Part shown: positions 10,601 through 18,737 of the stretch, piece by piece | How the letters are laid out: each line of letters begins with the position of its first letter | Position numbering within the stretch: position 1 is the stretch's first letter | From: Moraxella macacae 0408225 | GTDB lineage: Bacteria > Pseudomonadota > Gammaproteobacteria > Pseudomonadales > Moraxellaceae | Reading direction: 5' to 3' | Assembly: GCF_000320365.1 (NCBI RefSeq) | Contig: NZ_ANIN01000001.1 | Span: 62,001-126,000 of the forward strand | Length of the DNA stretch: 64,000 nucleotides | Translations under genes and position numbers: made by a program | Notes under the pieces: generated by a model | Database searches by the model: none | What the model was told of the DNA's origin: nothing | The model's input: the letters and a program-made list of their open reading frames with translations, nothing else

Positions 10601-11469
10601 TAGATTTTTTGTTGTAATTGCTTGTCCTGCTCGGTTAATTGATTAACAGCATTTTGCGCTTCTGCAATTTTTTGCTTAAGATCTTGCTGTTGATTGTGTA
10701 AATTTTGGTGTTGCTTCGATACTTGTACGGCTTCATTAATCAACAATTGTGTGTTAATTTCATCGATTTGTTGCTGATATAAATGAGCCTGCTTGGCAAT
10801 TGTGGCTTGTTTTTCCAATCGTTTTTGTTGAGCGGTAAGTTCACCTGTCATGTCATTTAGGCGGTTTAGGTTGTCATTGGCATGATCGAGCTGTTTTTGA
10901 GTTTCCTCGCGGCGATGTTGATACCGCGAAACGCCCGATGCTTCTTCAATAAACTCGCGCAATTGCAAGGCATTCGCCTCGATAATTCGCCCAATCATAC
11001 CCTGCTCAATCACCGCATAACTTCTGGCACCAAGCCCTGTCCCCAAAAACACATCTACCACATCGCGGCGTCGCACTTTTGTGCCATTGATAAAATAATC
11101 CGACTTGCCCTCACGGCTCATTTGGCGGCGCACCGACAATTCATGATACAAATTGAGTGAATGCTGAATGCCACTTTTAGCATAAGTTTGATGCAAGGCA
11201 TCGCCTTGTGTGTTTTCAAAAATCAGCTCCACACTTGCCAAACTTTTGGCGGATTTTTGTTGTGTGCCTGCAAAAATTACATCGCTCATTGCACCACCGC
11301 GCAACTGTTTGGCAGAACTTTCTCCAAGCACCCAACGAATGGCATCGATCACATTGGATTTGCCACAACCATTTGGACCAACAATCGCGGTGATGTTGTG
11401 CTTAAAATGAAACGTCGTGGGGTTGGCAAAAGATTTAAAGCCTGCTAATTTGAGTTGTTTTAAACGCAT
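7693..11469 (-). CDS. smc: Chromosome segregation ATPase SMC
   Basis: SMC dimers with ScpA/ScpB compact and segregate the chromosome. The 1258-residue protein has an N-terminal ATPase half (FKSFANPTTFHF; Walker A GPNGCGKS at 31-38; R-loop region VRRRDVVDVFLGTGLG). Two very Gln-rich coiled coils flank a central hinge (about residues 510-720), and the C-terminal ATPase half follows. That half shows the ABC signature LSGGEKTLTALSLVFA and Walker B FCVLDEVDAPLDD. The coiled coils are dominated by CAA/CAG codons, giving strong local base bias. The hinge is poorly conserved compared with Bacillus SMC but similar in style to gammaproteobacterial SMCs. zipA follows downstream. Confidence 0.97.
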   Translation of the reverse strand: MRLKQLKLAGFKSFANPTTFHFKHNITAIVGPNGCGKSNVIDAIRWVLGESSAKQLRGGAMSDVIFAGTQQKSAKSLASVELIFENTQGDALHQTYAKSGIQHSLNLYHELSVRRQMSREGKSDYFINGTKVRRRDVVDVFLGTGLGARSYAVIEQGMIGRIIEANALQLREFIEEASGVSRYQHRREETQKQLDHANDNLNRLNDMTGELTAQQKRLEKQATIAKQAHLYQQQIDEINTQLLINEAVQVSKQHQNLHNQQQDLKQKIAEAQNAVNQLTEQDKQLQQKIYEQQLAKQEQQNLCQNYWQKHHEAQSLYQQQQNLLNQQQAKIDELTKTEQNLTAQLNQISSEQHANAKHLQTLPNKLMALQTTIEQKQQVWQQTERQRQIITGEISQLQQQKQEYEKQLAIVENLLKTAQQQAQKLTLHQQQHQKNQAIFEQKQQDHVAKHAKFDDNQITVLTEKIHQLENIILDRQQQITDQADTLESLDRQHHKALQQQEQWQTEQKTLQKLVDDYDQFLQKIAQNQHKINQKTPTNLDLHLLLTKINLSSRGKLFSKQLDKCLAILTQWLVLTPVLSEKQNLFDFSVLFGKKAVLFDAFFTNQLTQLQHKTSLKTETVPKTDPPKTEQRLENQHWICLSALLITPDLPIFSHVWLLKQPLCQQDFIDNHDVLLSLIHQLPHFLPSDWLLIFGEHDEILLLNSHLCLDLHALVWGLGSGEKNHAKPTPIPAMSQYFSQQQRIEALQDLIDKQRPICERLANQVQVEAIALQEWQAQDQASRNELLQLNQQKQQLSHDRLQYQHEISQLQTHERHLAQELDRLTGEQTQISQTIQNHQADAERIRQQLAEIQPRLNQKIQVQETLDQELADQHAKQKSYENQYHELSLALNKAELQQQHQLQIQQKLHHQQQHEQQQLQTLIQSFTQLQQELPTFVEQVDKCQQRLAQSTSVLEEIDAKLVELEQQKINEQHKFQAKQQQLQNLQQQGYDKQTELALINQRSEQISQQMLNQGVAMPTQEQALQNQVLLSVNDVDVKRRALRQLQQNLQQLGAVNHAALAELDTITQRLSPLSEQINDLTASIDKLREAIRQIDSQTKQLFMNMLNQVNVDLNQLFVQVFGGGQASLVLVDDSWQSGLELMAKPKGKKNSRLALLSGGEKTLTALSLVFAIFKQQPAPFCVLDEVDAPLDDANVARFTSLIGELAKDVQFIFISHNKLAMQAADELKGVTMPTAGVSRLVSVDMNEVAAYLESDKAVQ

Positions 11470-11503
11470 AATCGGATAATTTTTGCTGATTGACTGATTT
11501 TTA

Positions 11504-11535
11504 AAAACAATTAATTTAAAAAAACAATTAATTTA
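11504..11535. repeat. 15-bp repeat, period 17, upstream of smc
   Basis: AAAACAATTAATTTA is present at 11504-11518 and 11521-11535, two bases apart, in the spacer upstream of smc. A further short duplication (AACAGTTT twice) follows at 11541-11560. Confidence 0.9.
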
Positions 11536-11641
11536 AAAAAAACAGTTTAAAAAACAGTTTGGTGATTAAAAAATAGGCTATTTTAACATTTAAGCCAAAA
11601 TTTGCCAAAAATAATTTTGCCAAAAACCTAAAACCAAAACA

Positions 11642-11671
11642 AAAAGCGATCGAAACATTTCAATCGCTTTT
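11642..11671 (-). terminator. Rho-independent terminator of ndk
   Basis: AAAAGCGAT (11642-11650) pairs with ATCGCTTTT (11663-11671). The stem can extend past one mismatch into GAA/TTC. It lies downstream of ndk on the minus strand and separates it from smc. Confidence 0.75.
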
Positions 11672-11730
11672 GACTTGCAGTTTTTAATTAAAGTTTTAAC
11701 TAAAAATTGTAGTTAAAATTGTAGTTAAAA

Positions 11731-12162
11731 TTAACGCGTGCGTGGACAAACTTCATGATCTGCAAAAAAATAGGCAATTTCACGTTGTGCAGAAGCTGTG
11801 CTATCTGAACCGTGCACCGCATTTTCGTCAATGCTTGTTGCAAAATCACGGCGGATAGTGCCTTGAGCGGCATCTTTTGGGTTTGTTGCACCCATGATCT
11901 CACGGTGAGACAATACCGCATTTTCACCCTCTAATACAGACACAACCACAGGGCCTGAAGTCATAAAACTTACCAAATCACCATAAAATGGGCGTTCTTT
12001 GTGTTCGGCATAAAAACCGCCCGCTTTTTCGTCGTCTAAGTGAAGCATTTTTGCTGCAACGATTTTTAAGCCTGCTTTTTCAAAACGAGCATAAATCTCT
12101 CCAATATGATTGCCTGCCACGGCATCAGGTTTGATGATAGAAAGCGTACGTTCAATTGCCAT
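11731..12162 (-). CDS. ndk: Nucleoside diphosphate kinase
   Basis: Ndk transfers the gamma phosphate of ATP to nucleoside diphosphates through a phosphohistidine, balancing NTP/dNTP pools. The 143-residue length is standard. The sequence shows [12 protein letters not shown] at the N-terminus, the conserved [19 protein letters not shown] stretch, and the active-site histidine His117 in [13 protein letters not shown] precedes the ATG. It is a single-gene unit with its own terminator, lying between a tRNA gene and smc. Confidence 0.98.
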   Translation of the reverse strand: MAIERTLSIIKPDAVAGNHIGEIYARFEKAGLKIVAAKMLHLDDEKAGGFYAEHKERPFYGDLVSFMTSGPVVVSVLEGENAVLSHREIMGATNPKDAAQGTIRRDFATSIDENAVHGSDSTASAQREIAYFFADHEVCPRTR

Positions 12163-12319
12163 GATAAGCTCCTAAAAAGTAAGTAATGAAAATAATAAAA
12201 TAAAAACGCCCACTATTATAACGCAGTCTTAAACTAAAGTAAAAGCCTAGATCTACAATTTTTATAAAAAATTCTTGCAAAAAATTTTTTTTAAGGTATC
12301 ATAGTATCGTTAAGTTTTA

Positions 12320-12396
12320 GGGCCTATAGCTCAGTTGGTTAGAGCAGAGGACTCATAATCCTTTGGTCCACAGTTCAAGTCTGTGTGGGCCCACCA
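12320..12396 (+). tRNA. tRNA with CAT anticodon (probably tRNA-Ile2, otherwise elongator tRNA-Met)
   Basis: A 77-base cloverleaf with encoded CCA is visible: acceptor GGGCCTA paired with TGGGCCC (one G-T wobble), AGTTGGTTA D loop, anticodon loop ACTCATAAT and T loop TTCAAGT. The CAT anticodon fits elongator Met, or Ile2 after lysidine modification by TilS. It is not an initiator, since there is no 1-72 mismatch. Acceptor pairs C4-G69 and C5-G68, plus the TTGGTC variable region, resemble E. coli Ile2 more than elongator Met, so Ile2 is favoured by inference. Confidence 0.9.
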
Positions 12397-12407
12397 AATT
12401 TAACATA

Positions 12408-12433
12408 TTCTTTTAAAAGGTTCTTTTAAAAGG
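12408..12433. repeat. 13-bp exact tandem duplication
   Basis: TTCTTTTAAAAGG occurs at 12408-12420 and 12421-12433, immediately downstream of the CAT-anticodon tRNA. Each copy contains the palindrome CTTTTAAAAG. Confidence 0.95.
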
Positions 12434-12476
12434 TTGTGATTTAGCAACAGTCTAAGTTGTGATAAAGTCTAAAATC

Positions 12477-12518
12477 CAGTTATTGAAATGCAGTCATTAA
12501 AATACAGTCATTAAAATT
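12477..12518. repeat. Three-unit 14-bp degenerate tandem repeat
   Basis: CAGTTATTGAAATG (12477-12490), CAGTCATTAAAATA (12491-12504) and CAGTCATTAAAATT (12505-12518) follow each other without gaps upstream of dapE. Confidence 0.9.
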
Positions 12519-12635
12519 GAAACCTTGTAATTTTTACAAGGTTTTTTAATTTATGCAATTACCAATAAAAATACACAACACCAATAAAAATACTAACAAT
12601 GTACCCACATTGCCACCAAAAACCTTGGAAAACCT

Positions 12636-13814
12636 ATGACCAAAACCCTAAACCTATCCATCGAACTGCTCAAACAACCATCTATCACACCAAAAGACGA
12701 AAATTGCCAAGATATTATTGCCAAACGCTTAAAAGATGTGGGGTTTAGCAGTGAGTTTTTATATTTTGGTGATAAAAACGATAGCGGACGAAACAGCGAG
12801 GTAAAAAATTTATGGGCAAGGTGTGGCAATCAAGCACCGCTGGTTTGTTTTTTAGGGCATACCGATGTAGTTCCTGTTGGCGATGTCGCAGATTGGCAAT
12901 TTGACCCATTTACGCCAACCATCAAAAACGGACAATTGTACGCTCGTGGTGCATCCGATATGAAAACAGCAATTGCCTGTTTTACGGTTGCCTGCGAAAA
13001 TTTTATTCACAATCACCCCGATCATATCGGTTCAATTGCCCTGCTTTTAACCTCAGATGAAGAAGGCCCATCAATCAACGGCACAGCAAAAGTCATACAA
13101 ACACTAACCGATCGTCATGAAAAAATTGATTATTGCTTGGTTGGCGAACCATCAAGCAGCAAAATTGTGGGTGATGTGATTAAAAATGGCAGGCGCGGTT
13201 CGCTTGGCGGCGTTTTAACCGTTACAGGCAAGCAAGGACATGTTGCATATCCACATTTGGCCGTCAACCCCATTCATGAAGCAAGTTTGGCATTGTCAGA
13301 GCTTGTTGGACAAACATGGGATAAGGGCAACGCGTTTTTTCCGCCCACAACCATGCAAATTTCCAACATCAACGCAGGAACAGGGGCAAATAACGTCATT
13401 CCAAATACGCTAACAGCCGAGTTTAATTTTCGTTTTTCAACCGAAACCACAGAAGATGAATTAAAGCAAAAAACCCATGCAATTTTTGATAAACATTTTG
13501 CCAATGCAAAAGCAACCTATCAAATTGACTGGAAATTGTCAGGGCAACCGTTTTTGACCGAACAAGGCAAACTGGTGAGTGCATGCCAAAATGCAATAAA
13601 AACCGTCATGAACATTGATACCAAGCTGTCCACATCTGGCGGTACATCTGATGGGCGGTTTGTTGCACCGACTGGCGCACAAGTGGTAGAATTAGGGGTA
13701 TTAAATGCCACCATTCATCAGATCAACGAAAATGTAGCCGTAGATGATTTAGAAAAATTAACCCAAATTTATGAGCAAATTTTAAAAAATTTATTGTTAA
13801 AAAGAAATTGTTAA
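12636..13814 (+). CDS. dapE: Succinyl-diaminopimelate desuccinylase
   Basis: DapE is a di-zinc hydrolase of the lysine/meso-diaminopimelate pathway that frees LL-diaminopimelate and succinate. The 392-residue protein carries the M20 peptidase-family ligands: His75 and Asp77 (LGHTDVVP), bridging Asp108 (GASDMK), catalytic Glu142 with Glu143 (SDEEG), Glu171 (VGEPSS), and a late His in NATIHQIN. The dimerisation lid domain lies between about 180 and 300 ([22 protein letters not shown]). The last codons take part in a 14-bp tandem duplication (13793-13820), giving a slightly extended LLLKRNC tail. The gene stands alone and converges on purH. Confidence 0.96.
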   Translation: MTKTLNLSIELLKQPSITPKDENCQDIIAKRLKDVGFSSEFLYFGDKNDSGRNSEVKNLWARCGNQAPLVCFLGHTDVVPVGDVADWQFDPFTPTIKNGQLYARGASDMKTAIACFTVACENFIHNHPDHIGSIALLLTSDEEGPSINGTAKVIQTLTDRHEKIDYCLVGEPSSSKIVGDVIKNGRRGSLGGVLTVTGKQGHVAYPHLAVNPIHEASLALSELVGQTWDKGNAFFPPTTMQISNINAGTGANNVIPNTLTAEFNFRFSTETTEDELKQKTHAIFDKHFANAKATYQIDWKLSGQPFLTEQGKLVSACQNAIKTVMNIDTKLSTSGGTSDGRFVAPTGAQVVELGVLNATIHQINENVAVDDLEKLTQIYEQILKNLLLKRNC

Positions 13815-13820
13815 AAAGAA
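13793..13820. repeat. 14-bp exact tandem duplication spanning the dapE stop codon
   Basis: ATTGTTAAAAAGAA occurs at 13793-13806 and 13807-13820. The second copy contains the dapE stop codon (13812-13814), so the duplication altered or created the protein end. Confidence 0.95.
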
Positions 13821-13842
13821 ATTATTGTTAAATTAGCACTTG

Positions 13843-13876
13843 ATAAACCTCTTTTGTGCATTTAAAAGAGGTTTAT
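13843..13876. terminator. Bidirectional terminator between dapE and purH
   Basis: A perfect 13-bp stem (ATAAACCTCTTTT at 13843-13855 with AAAAGAGGTTTAT at 13864-13876) and an 8-base loop sit between convergent genes, with A and T tracts in both directions. Confidence 0.85.
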
Positions 13877-13915
13877 TGTCATTAAGCCAATGTTAAAAAA
13901 AATCAATGTTAAAAA

Positions 13916-15499
13916 TCAATGCCGAAAATGACGCATGCCTGTAAACACCATAGCAATGCCGTGTTCATCTGCCGCCACTATCGTTTCATCATCACGCATT
14001 GATCCACCTGGCTGAATAATAGCAGCAATGCCTGCTTTGGCAGCATTGTCAATGCCATCACGAAATGGAAAAAACGCATCCGATGCCATGACCGCTCCTA
14101 TGGGTGAAAGACCTGCATGCTGTGCTTTTATCCCTGCAATACGTGCTGAATTAACCCGGCTCATTTGCCCTGCCCCTATGCCTATCGTCCGCTTGTCTTT
14201 ACCGTACACAATTGCATTAGATTTGACGTATTTTGCTACATTCCAAGTAAAGAGCAAATCTTCTAGTTGGGCTTGGGTGGGTTGTACTTTGCTAACCACT
14301 TGTAAATCATCAAGGGTAATCAAGCCTAAATCTTGATCTTGCACCAACAAACCGCCAGTTACACGCTTAAAATCAAATTTGGCTTGTCGCTCTTTGGGTT
14401 TTGGCAATTCACCACAAACAAGCACGCGCACATTCTTTTTTGCACCCGTGATCGCCAGTACACCCTCTTCTATACAAGGAGCAATGATAACCTCAACAAA
14501 TTGTTGTTCAATAATGGCTTTCGCTGTCGCTATGTCCAATTTACGGTTAAAGGCAATGATACCGCCAAATGCAGATTCAGGATCGGTTAAAAAGGCTTTT
14601 TGGTAAGCATAAGTCAAATTATCGTCCAGTGCAACTCCGCACGGATTGGCATGTTTGACAATCACACAAGCCGGTGTCTCAAAGGATTTGACACATTCTA
14701 AAGCAGCATCGGTATCAGCAATGTTGTTGTAGGATAATGCTTTGCCTTGTAACTGCTTGGCTGTTGCAATACTGGCTTCTGGTTTGGCATTGGTGGGGGT
14801 TTTTTCCACATAAAAACTGGCTTTTTGGTGCGGATTTTCACCATAACGCAGATCTTGAGATTTATCCATTTGTAGGTTAAAAGTGCGTGAAAAATCATCA
14901 GCATTGTCAAAATCATGCAATCGACGCCCTAAAAAGTTGGCTATCATACCATCATAATGGGCGGTATGTTCAAAGGCTTTTATTGCCAAATCAAAACGCG
15001 TTTTTGCCAATATTGTACCGTTTGCTGTCAATTCACCCAAAATACTGGCATAATCATTGGGATCGGTAACAATACTCACATGCTCATGATTTTTGGCGGC
15101 AGCACGCACCATGGTAGGGCCGCCGATATCAATATTTTCAAGGGCATCTGTTTTGTTCACATCAGGTTTGGCAATGGTTTTGGCAAAAGGGTATAAATTC
15201 ACCACCACCATGTCAATACGCTCAATGCCATGCAATGCCATCACCGCATCATCAAGTCCGCGACGCCCCAAAATACCGCCATGAATTTTTGGATGCAAGG
15301 TTTTGACGCGTCCGTCCATCATCTCAGCAAACCCTGTATATTGAGCAACTTCCAAAACCTCAACACCATGATCTTTAAGCAATTGATACGTTCCCCCTGT
15401 AGAAAGCAGGCGAAAGTTGTGTATTAACAAACCTTTGGCAAAATCAACAATGCCAGATTTATCAGAAACAGATAACAATGCAAATGGTTGTGTCGTCAT
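13916..15499 (-). CDS. purH: Bifunctional AICAR formyltransferase/IMP cyclohydrolase
   Basis: PurH performs the last two steps of de novo IMP synthesis. The 527-residue protein has the N-terminal IMP cyclohydrolase domain ([44 protein letters not shown]). The formyltransferase domain follows ([27 protein letters not shown] with the catalytic Lys-His pair, SNAIVYGKD, and ending [19 protein letters not shown]...[10 protein letters not shown]). Length is typical. purD is not adjacent, unlike in many gammaproteobacteria. The ribosome site (TAGG) is weak. Confidence 0.98.
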   Translation of the reverse strand: MTTQPFALLSVSDKSGIVDFAKGLLIHNFRLLSTGGTYQLLKDHGVEVLEVAQYTGFAEMMDGRVKTLHPKIHGGILGRRGLDDAVMALHGIERIDMVVVNLYPFAKTIAKPDVNKTDALENIDIGGPTMVRAAAKNHEHVSIVTDPNDYASILGELTANGTILAKTRFDLAIKAFEHTAHYDGMIANFLGRRLHDFDNADDFSRTFNLQMDKSQDLRYGENPHQKASFYVEKTPTNAKPEASIATAKQLQGKALSYNNIADTDAALECVKSFETPACVIVKHANPCGVALDDNLTYAYQKAFLTDPESAFGGIIAFNRKLDIATAKAIIEQQFVEVIIAPCIEEGVLAITGAKKNVRVLVCGELPKPKERQAKFDFKRVTGGLLVQDQDLGLITLDDLQVVSKVQPTQAQLEDLLFTWNVAKYVKSNAIVYGKDKRTIGIGAGQMSRVNSARIAGIKAQHAGLSPIGAVMASDAFFPFRDGIDNAAKAGIAAIIQPGGSMRDDETIVAADEHGIAMVFTGMRHFRH

Positions 15500-15695
15500 A
15501 AAAAACCTAACTTATATAAAATGAGTATCCAAAAAACAAAAAGAAAATTTAAAAAGCAAACACTGGTTTAGCATAAATACTAGTTTATCATAAATATAAC
15601 CTAATTTTGCTAAAAAATTTAGCCAGTTTTGTAATTGGTTAATTTTGCAATTCATCAGTTTTTCATCAGTTTTGTATTGCATATCAAAATTAAAA

Positions 15696-16472
15696 TCACA
15701 CATGTTGCATTGGATTTCCAGCCAAAGTCAAACTGCGACCGCCATCAACTGCCAACACTTGTCCGGTAATATAGCGAGCCTGCGCCAAAAAAAGCACCGC
15801 ATCAGCAATATCTGACGGCTCACCTACGCGTTGTAGCGGAATACTTTGACAAATGGAGGTGATTTGTTGTTTTGTTAACGATTGTTCACTATTTTCATCA
15901 GGCAAAATGTTAACGCCAGGAGCAACGCCGTTTACGCGTACGAATGGAGCAAGTTCTAAAGCCAGCGATTGCACCAACATTTGATGTGCAGATTTTGCCA
16001 TATTATACACACTATAGCCCACAAACGGACGAGCATTGGCATGAATATCCAAAATACTAATAATACAACCGTGATTTTGCTGAAGATTTTTTGCTAAGGC
16101 TTGGGATAAAAATAGCGGTGCTTTTGCATTGGATAACATCAAATTTTGCCAATCTTTAGGGCAAATTGTTCCAAAAGGCGTCGGATAAAAACGCGATGCG
16201 TTATGCACCAACACATCAATACGTCCAAATGCAGTTAAAATTTTATCTGCCAGTTGCCAAATTTCATCAAAATTTTCTAAGTTTGCTTGGATAATTTTCG
16301 CTGAATTTGGACGAATTTGATTAAGTGATTTGGCAAGATCGCTGGCAGCTTGTTCGCTGTGATGATAATGAATGACAACCTGATAGCCCATCTGATGAAA
16401 AGCGGTAACAATCGATCGTCCAATGCGTTTTGCACCGCCTGTGATACAAGCGACTTTTGTGCCGTTTTTCAT
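15696..16472 (-). CDS. folM: Short-chain dehydrogenase, FolM/pteridine reductase type
   Basis: This 258-residue Rossmann-fold protein matches the pteridine reductase/FolM branch of the SDR family. It has the cofactor motif TGGAKRIG, where the Arg is typical of NADPH-dependent pteridine reductases. It also shows HNASRFYPTPFG after the fourth strand, and the catalytic YNMAK preceded by an Asp (ILDIH) where most SDRs carry Ser. FolM reduces dihydromonapterin and, weakly, dihydrofolate. Its ribosome site (AAAGGTTGA) is built from the last codons of the upstream HNH gene, with only three bases between stop and start. The two are therefore co-transcribed and probably translationally coupled. A generic SDR oxidoreductase remains possible. 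Confidence 0.82.
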   Translation of the reverse strand: MKNGTKVACITGGAKRIGRSIVTAFHQMGYQVVIHYHHSEQAASDLAKSLNQIRPNSAKIIQANLENFDEIWQLADKILTAFGRIDVLVHNASRFYPTPFGTICPKDWQNLMLSNAKAPLFLSQALAKNLQQNHGCIISILDIHANARPFVGYSVYNMAKSAHQMLVQSLALELAPFVRVNGVAPGVNILPDENSEQSLTKQQITSICQSIPLQRVGEPSDIADAVLFLAQARYITGQVLAVDGGRSLTLAGNPMQHV

Positions 16473-16475
16473 AAC

Positions 16476-17282
16476 TCAACCTTTAAAAATATATCGGTGA
16501 TGATAATCCAAAAACTCCTTATTTGGTAAAAAACGTTTTGGTAAAATAATTGGTTTTTTATCAAAATCAAAAAAGAATTTATGCAAACTTTCATCTGACT
16601 GTAAGTCTTGTAAATACGAAGACACTTTTATGGTATAATCAAAATCTACGGTAATCAATCCCCTATCAAAGGCTTTATCGTGTAAATTGTTTAAGCACAA
16701 ACCATTTTCAGGATTAAGACGGTTACTCTCATCTTTTGACCATGGTACAATATGACTGGCTACAAGCAGGCTAGGAATATTAAGACCTGTTAAACAACAT
16801 TTATTTTCATAAGCTGACAAAATCATTTTTCTAAAAAAGTTTTGATTTGCTCTGATTTTTACGAGTTTTTCAGCGGCTAACCCCTCTTTCTCTTGGTAAA
16901 GAAAGTTATCCATATCAATAAAATCAATCTTTTTAATATCGTTATCAATATCAACTATTCGTTGCAATTGATTATTTTTTAAATTACTCAGAATAAGTTC
17001 GCTTTCATAAATCATTTTTTCCCAGTTTTGAGAAAATTCGTCAAAAATGACTTTATCTGCTTTACTACCATTGCTCGCCCCTTTAATTCCTTGAGCTTGT
17101 AAACTTGGATCGAGACTGGCAAAGTTTACAAGTTTCCATGAAACAGCAGATGGTGTACGCCCAATCAAACTCGCCAAATCAACAACCTCTTTTCGTTTTG
17201 CATTAGTAACACTAAATGGCAATTGACAATATAAATTAAAAACAACAATCAATTCTTCTCTTGTCCAGTTTTTTCTTGCCAT
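16476..17282 (-). CDS. HNH endonuclease, restriction-type (HNH_2-like)
   Basis: The 268-residue protein has an N-terminal WTREELIVVFNLYCQLPF...GRTPSAVSWKLVNFASLDP module common in bacterial HNH proteins. A C-terminal HNH nuclease module runs over about residues 160-215: CCLTGLNIPSLLVASHIVPW with His177, an ENGLCLNNLHDKAFD stretch supplying Asn and His201, then GLITVD. This architecture is found in putative type II or modification-dependent restriction enzymes. No methyltransferase is adjacent; the gene runs directly into folM. Its N-terminal half is rich in Lys, Asn and Ile, as in accessory genes. It could be a solitary modification-dependent nuclease or a remnant of a lost system. Confidence 0.85.
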   Translation of the reverse strand: MARKNWTREELIVVFNLYCQLPFSVTNAKRKEVVDLASLIGRTPSAVSWKLVNFASLDPSLQAQGIKGASNGSKADKVIFDEFSQNWEKMIYESELILSNLKNNQLQRIVDIDNDIKKIDFIDMDNFLYQEKEGLAAEKLVKIRANQNFFRKMILSAYENKCCLTGLNIPSLLVASHIVPWSKDESNRLNPENGLCLNNLHDKAFDRGLITVDFDYTIKVSSYLQDLQSDESLHKFFFDFDKKPIILPKRFLPNKEFLDYHHRYIFKG

Positions 17283-17456
17283 CTGAAATACCCTTTAACA
17301 AAACCGTCAATACTATAGTTCATTTAACTGATAAATTTAATATTTTATCATAATTTTTAACTTCATAAAATTTTATTTACTTATGCAAAATTAGCATAAA
17401 GACCCATGTATTTATTGCTTTATAATAGGCTATTTTTTATACATTTTAGGCATATT

Positions 17457-18629
17457 ATGACAAATTTAGTTATGACAAATTCAGCACAAGATCACTTGGT
17501 TGCACAACTTATCAATGACTGCCAAAACCACCAACTTTTGTTAAATAACGTCAGTCAACTAGCCAACAAGATTTTAACTCCAAAAGTATTAGCCATTGAC
17601 AAGGGTTATTATCCGCTTCCAGAAATGAGTAAACTTGCCAAAGCCGGGGCGTTTGCACCACATTTGACAGCATTTGGCAATCGTTTTGATGTGGCAATTG
17701 ACAGCACGGCCAAAATTGCCGAAGTTTGTGGCACAACGGGTTTTTTGTCATGGTGTCATCAAGTTATGGGTTTATACCTTGATCAATCTGAAAATAGCAC
17801 TTTAGCCCAAAAAATCCTGCCAAATCATCTGCTTGGCAATACTTTTGGAGGAACAGCTCTATCCAATCCAATGAAAACTTTTGCCAATATCGAGTCTATG
17901 ATTTTGCGTGCCAAAAAAGTAGACGGCGGCTATGTCGTATCCGGTACTTTACCGTGGATCAGTCATATCGCACCAAATCAGTATTGCGGGGCAATTGCAA
18001 CGGTTGAAAGTGATACAACCAACAAAAAAGATGTGTTCTTTTTGTTAAGATTTGATGAGACAAAAAAAGCACAGTGGCAATTAAACCCATGCCCTGCTTT
18101 TAGCGGTATGGAGGGTTCTAGCACTTGGCAAATTAAACTCAATGATTATTTTATACCAAACAGCGATCTGATTGCAGATCCTGTGAAACCTTTTATTGAA
18201 AAAGTGCGCGGTGCGTTTGTGCTTATGCAAATGGGCATAGGCATAGGCATTATTCAAGGAGCCATTAACGACATTAACGCGGTAGAAGATCAACTTGGAC
18301 ACGTCAATCAATTTTTGGCAGATCAAGCAGACGGCTTACAAGAAGCCTTAAACAGTACAATTGCCCAAACGCATACCCTTGCCAAAACCCCATTTGATAG
18401 CAGTAAAGATTTCTTTTTAGATGTACTGGATTTACGCTGTCAAGGCGCAAAATTAAGTCTAAAAGCCACCCAAGCATCTCTACTACACCAAGGTGCAAGA
18501 GGCTATCTGATGACAGCAAATCCACAACGCCGTATCCGCGAGGCTCATTTTGTGGCAATTGTTACCCCTGCAATTAAGCATTTGCGTGCGTTATCACATC
18601 AGTTAATGCGTGAAATTTCACCCAATTGA
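17457..18629 (+). CDS. Acyl-CoA dehydrogenase-family flavoprotein
   Basis: The 390-residue protein follows the acyl-CoA dehydrogenase fold: a helical N-terminal domain with a GFLSWCHQVMG stretch, a beta domain (TALSNPMKTFANIES, KVDGGYVVSGTLPWISHI) and a C-terminal helical domain (GAFVLMQMGIGIGIIQGAI to the end). It is less typical than true fatty-acid dehydrogenases. The catalytic glutamate is not obvious, so it may belong to the DszC/flavin-dependent monooxygenase-like branch. The ATG at 17457 has AGG six bases upstream; a longer frame from 17406 has no ribosome site. It precedes a rubredoxin reductase gene on the same strand, which hints at a redox link but is not proof. Confidence 0.75.
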   Translation: MTNLVMTNSAQDHLVAQLINDCQNHQLLLNNVSQLANKILTPKVLAIDKGYYPLPEMSKLAKAGAFAPHLTAFGNRFDVAIDSTAKIAEVCGTTGFLSWCHQVMGLYLDQSENSTLAQKILPNHLLGNTFGGTALSNPMKTFANIESMILRAKKVDGGYVVSGTLPWISHIAPNQYCGAIATVESDTTNKKDVFFLLRFDETKKAQWQLNPCPAFSGMEGSSTWQIKLNDYFIPNSDLIADPVKPFIEKVRGAFVLMQMGIGIGIIQGAINDINAVEDQLGHVNQFLADQADGLQEALNSTIAQTHTLAKTPFDSSKDFFLDVLDLRCQGAKLSLKATQASLLHQGARGYLMTANPQRRIREAHFVAIVTPAIKHLRALSHQLMREISPN

Positions 18630-18737
18630 CATCATTTTTATTAAATAATTTTATTTATTAAATGATTTTTTATTAAAAAATTTTATTAAAGTTATTTTTT
18701 AGAATAATTGTAAATATTCATAAAACCAGAGCAAAAA

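Noticed and set aside
15512-15703. 63-residue open frame between purH and folM on the minus strand
   Set aside because: It starts inside the folM stop region without a ribosome site and has an AT-rich composition expected of spacer DNA.
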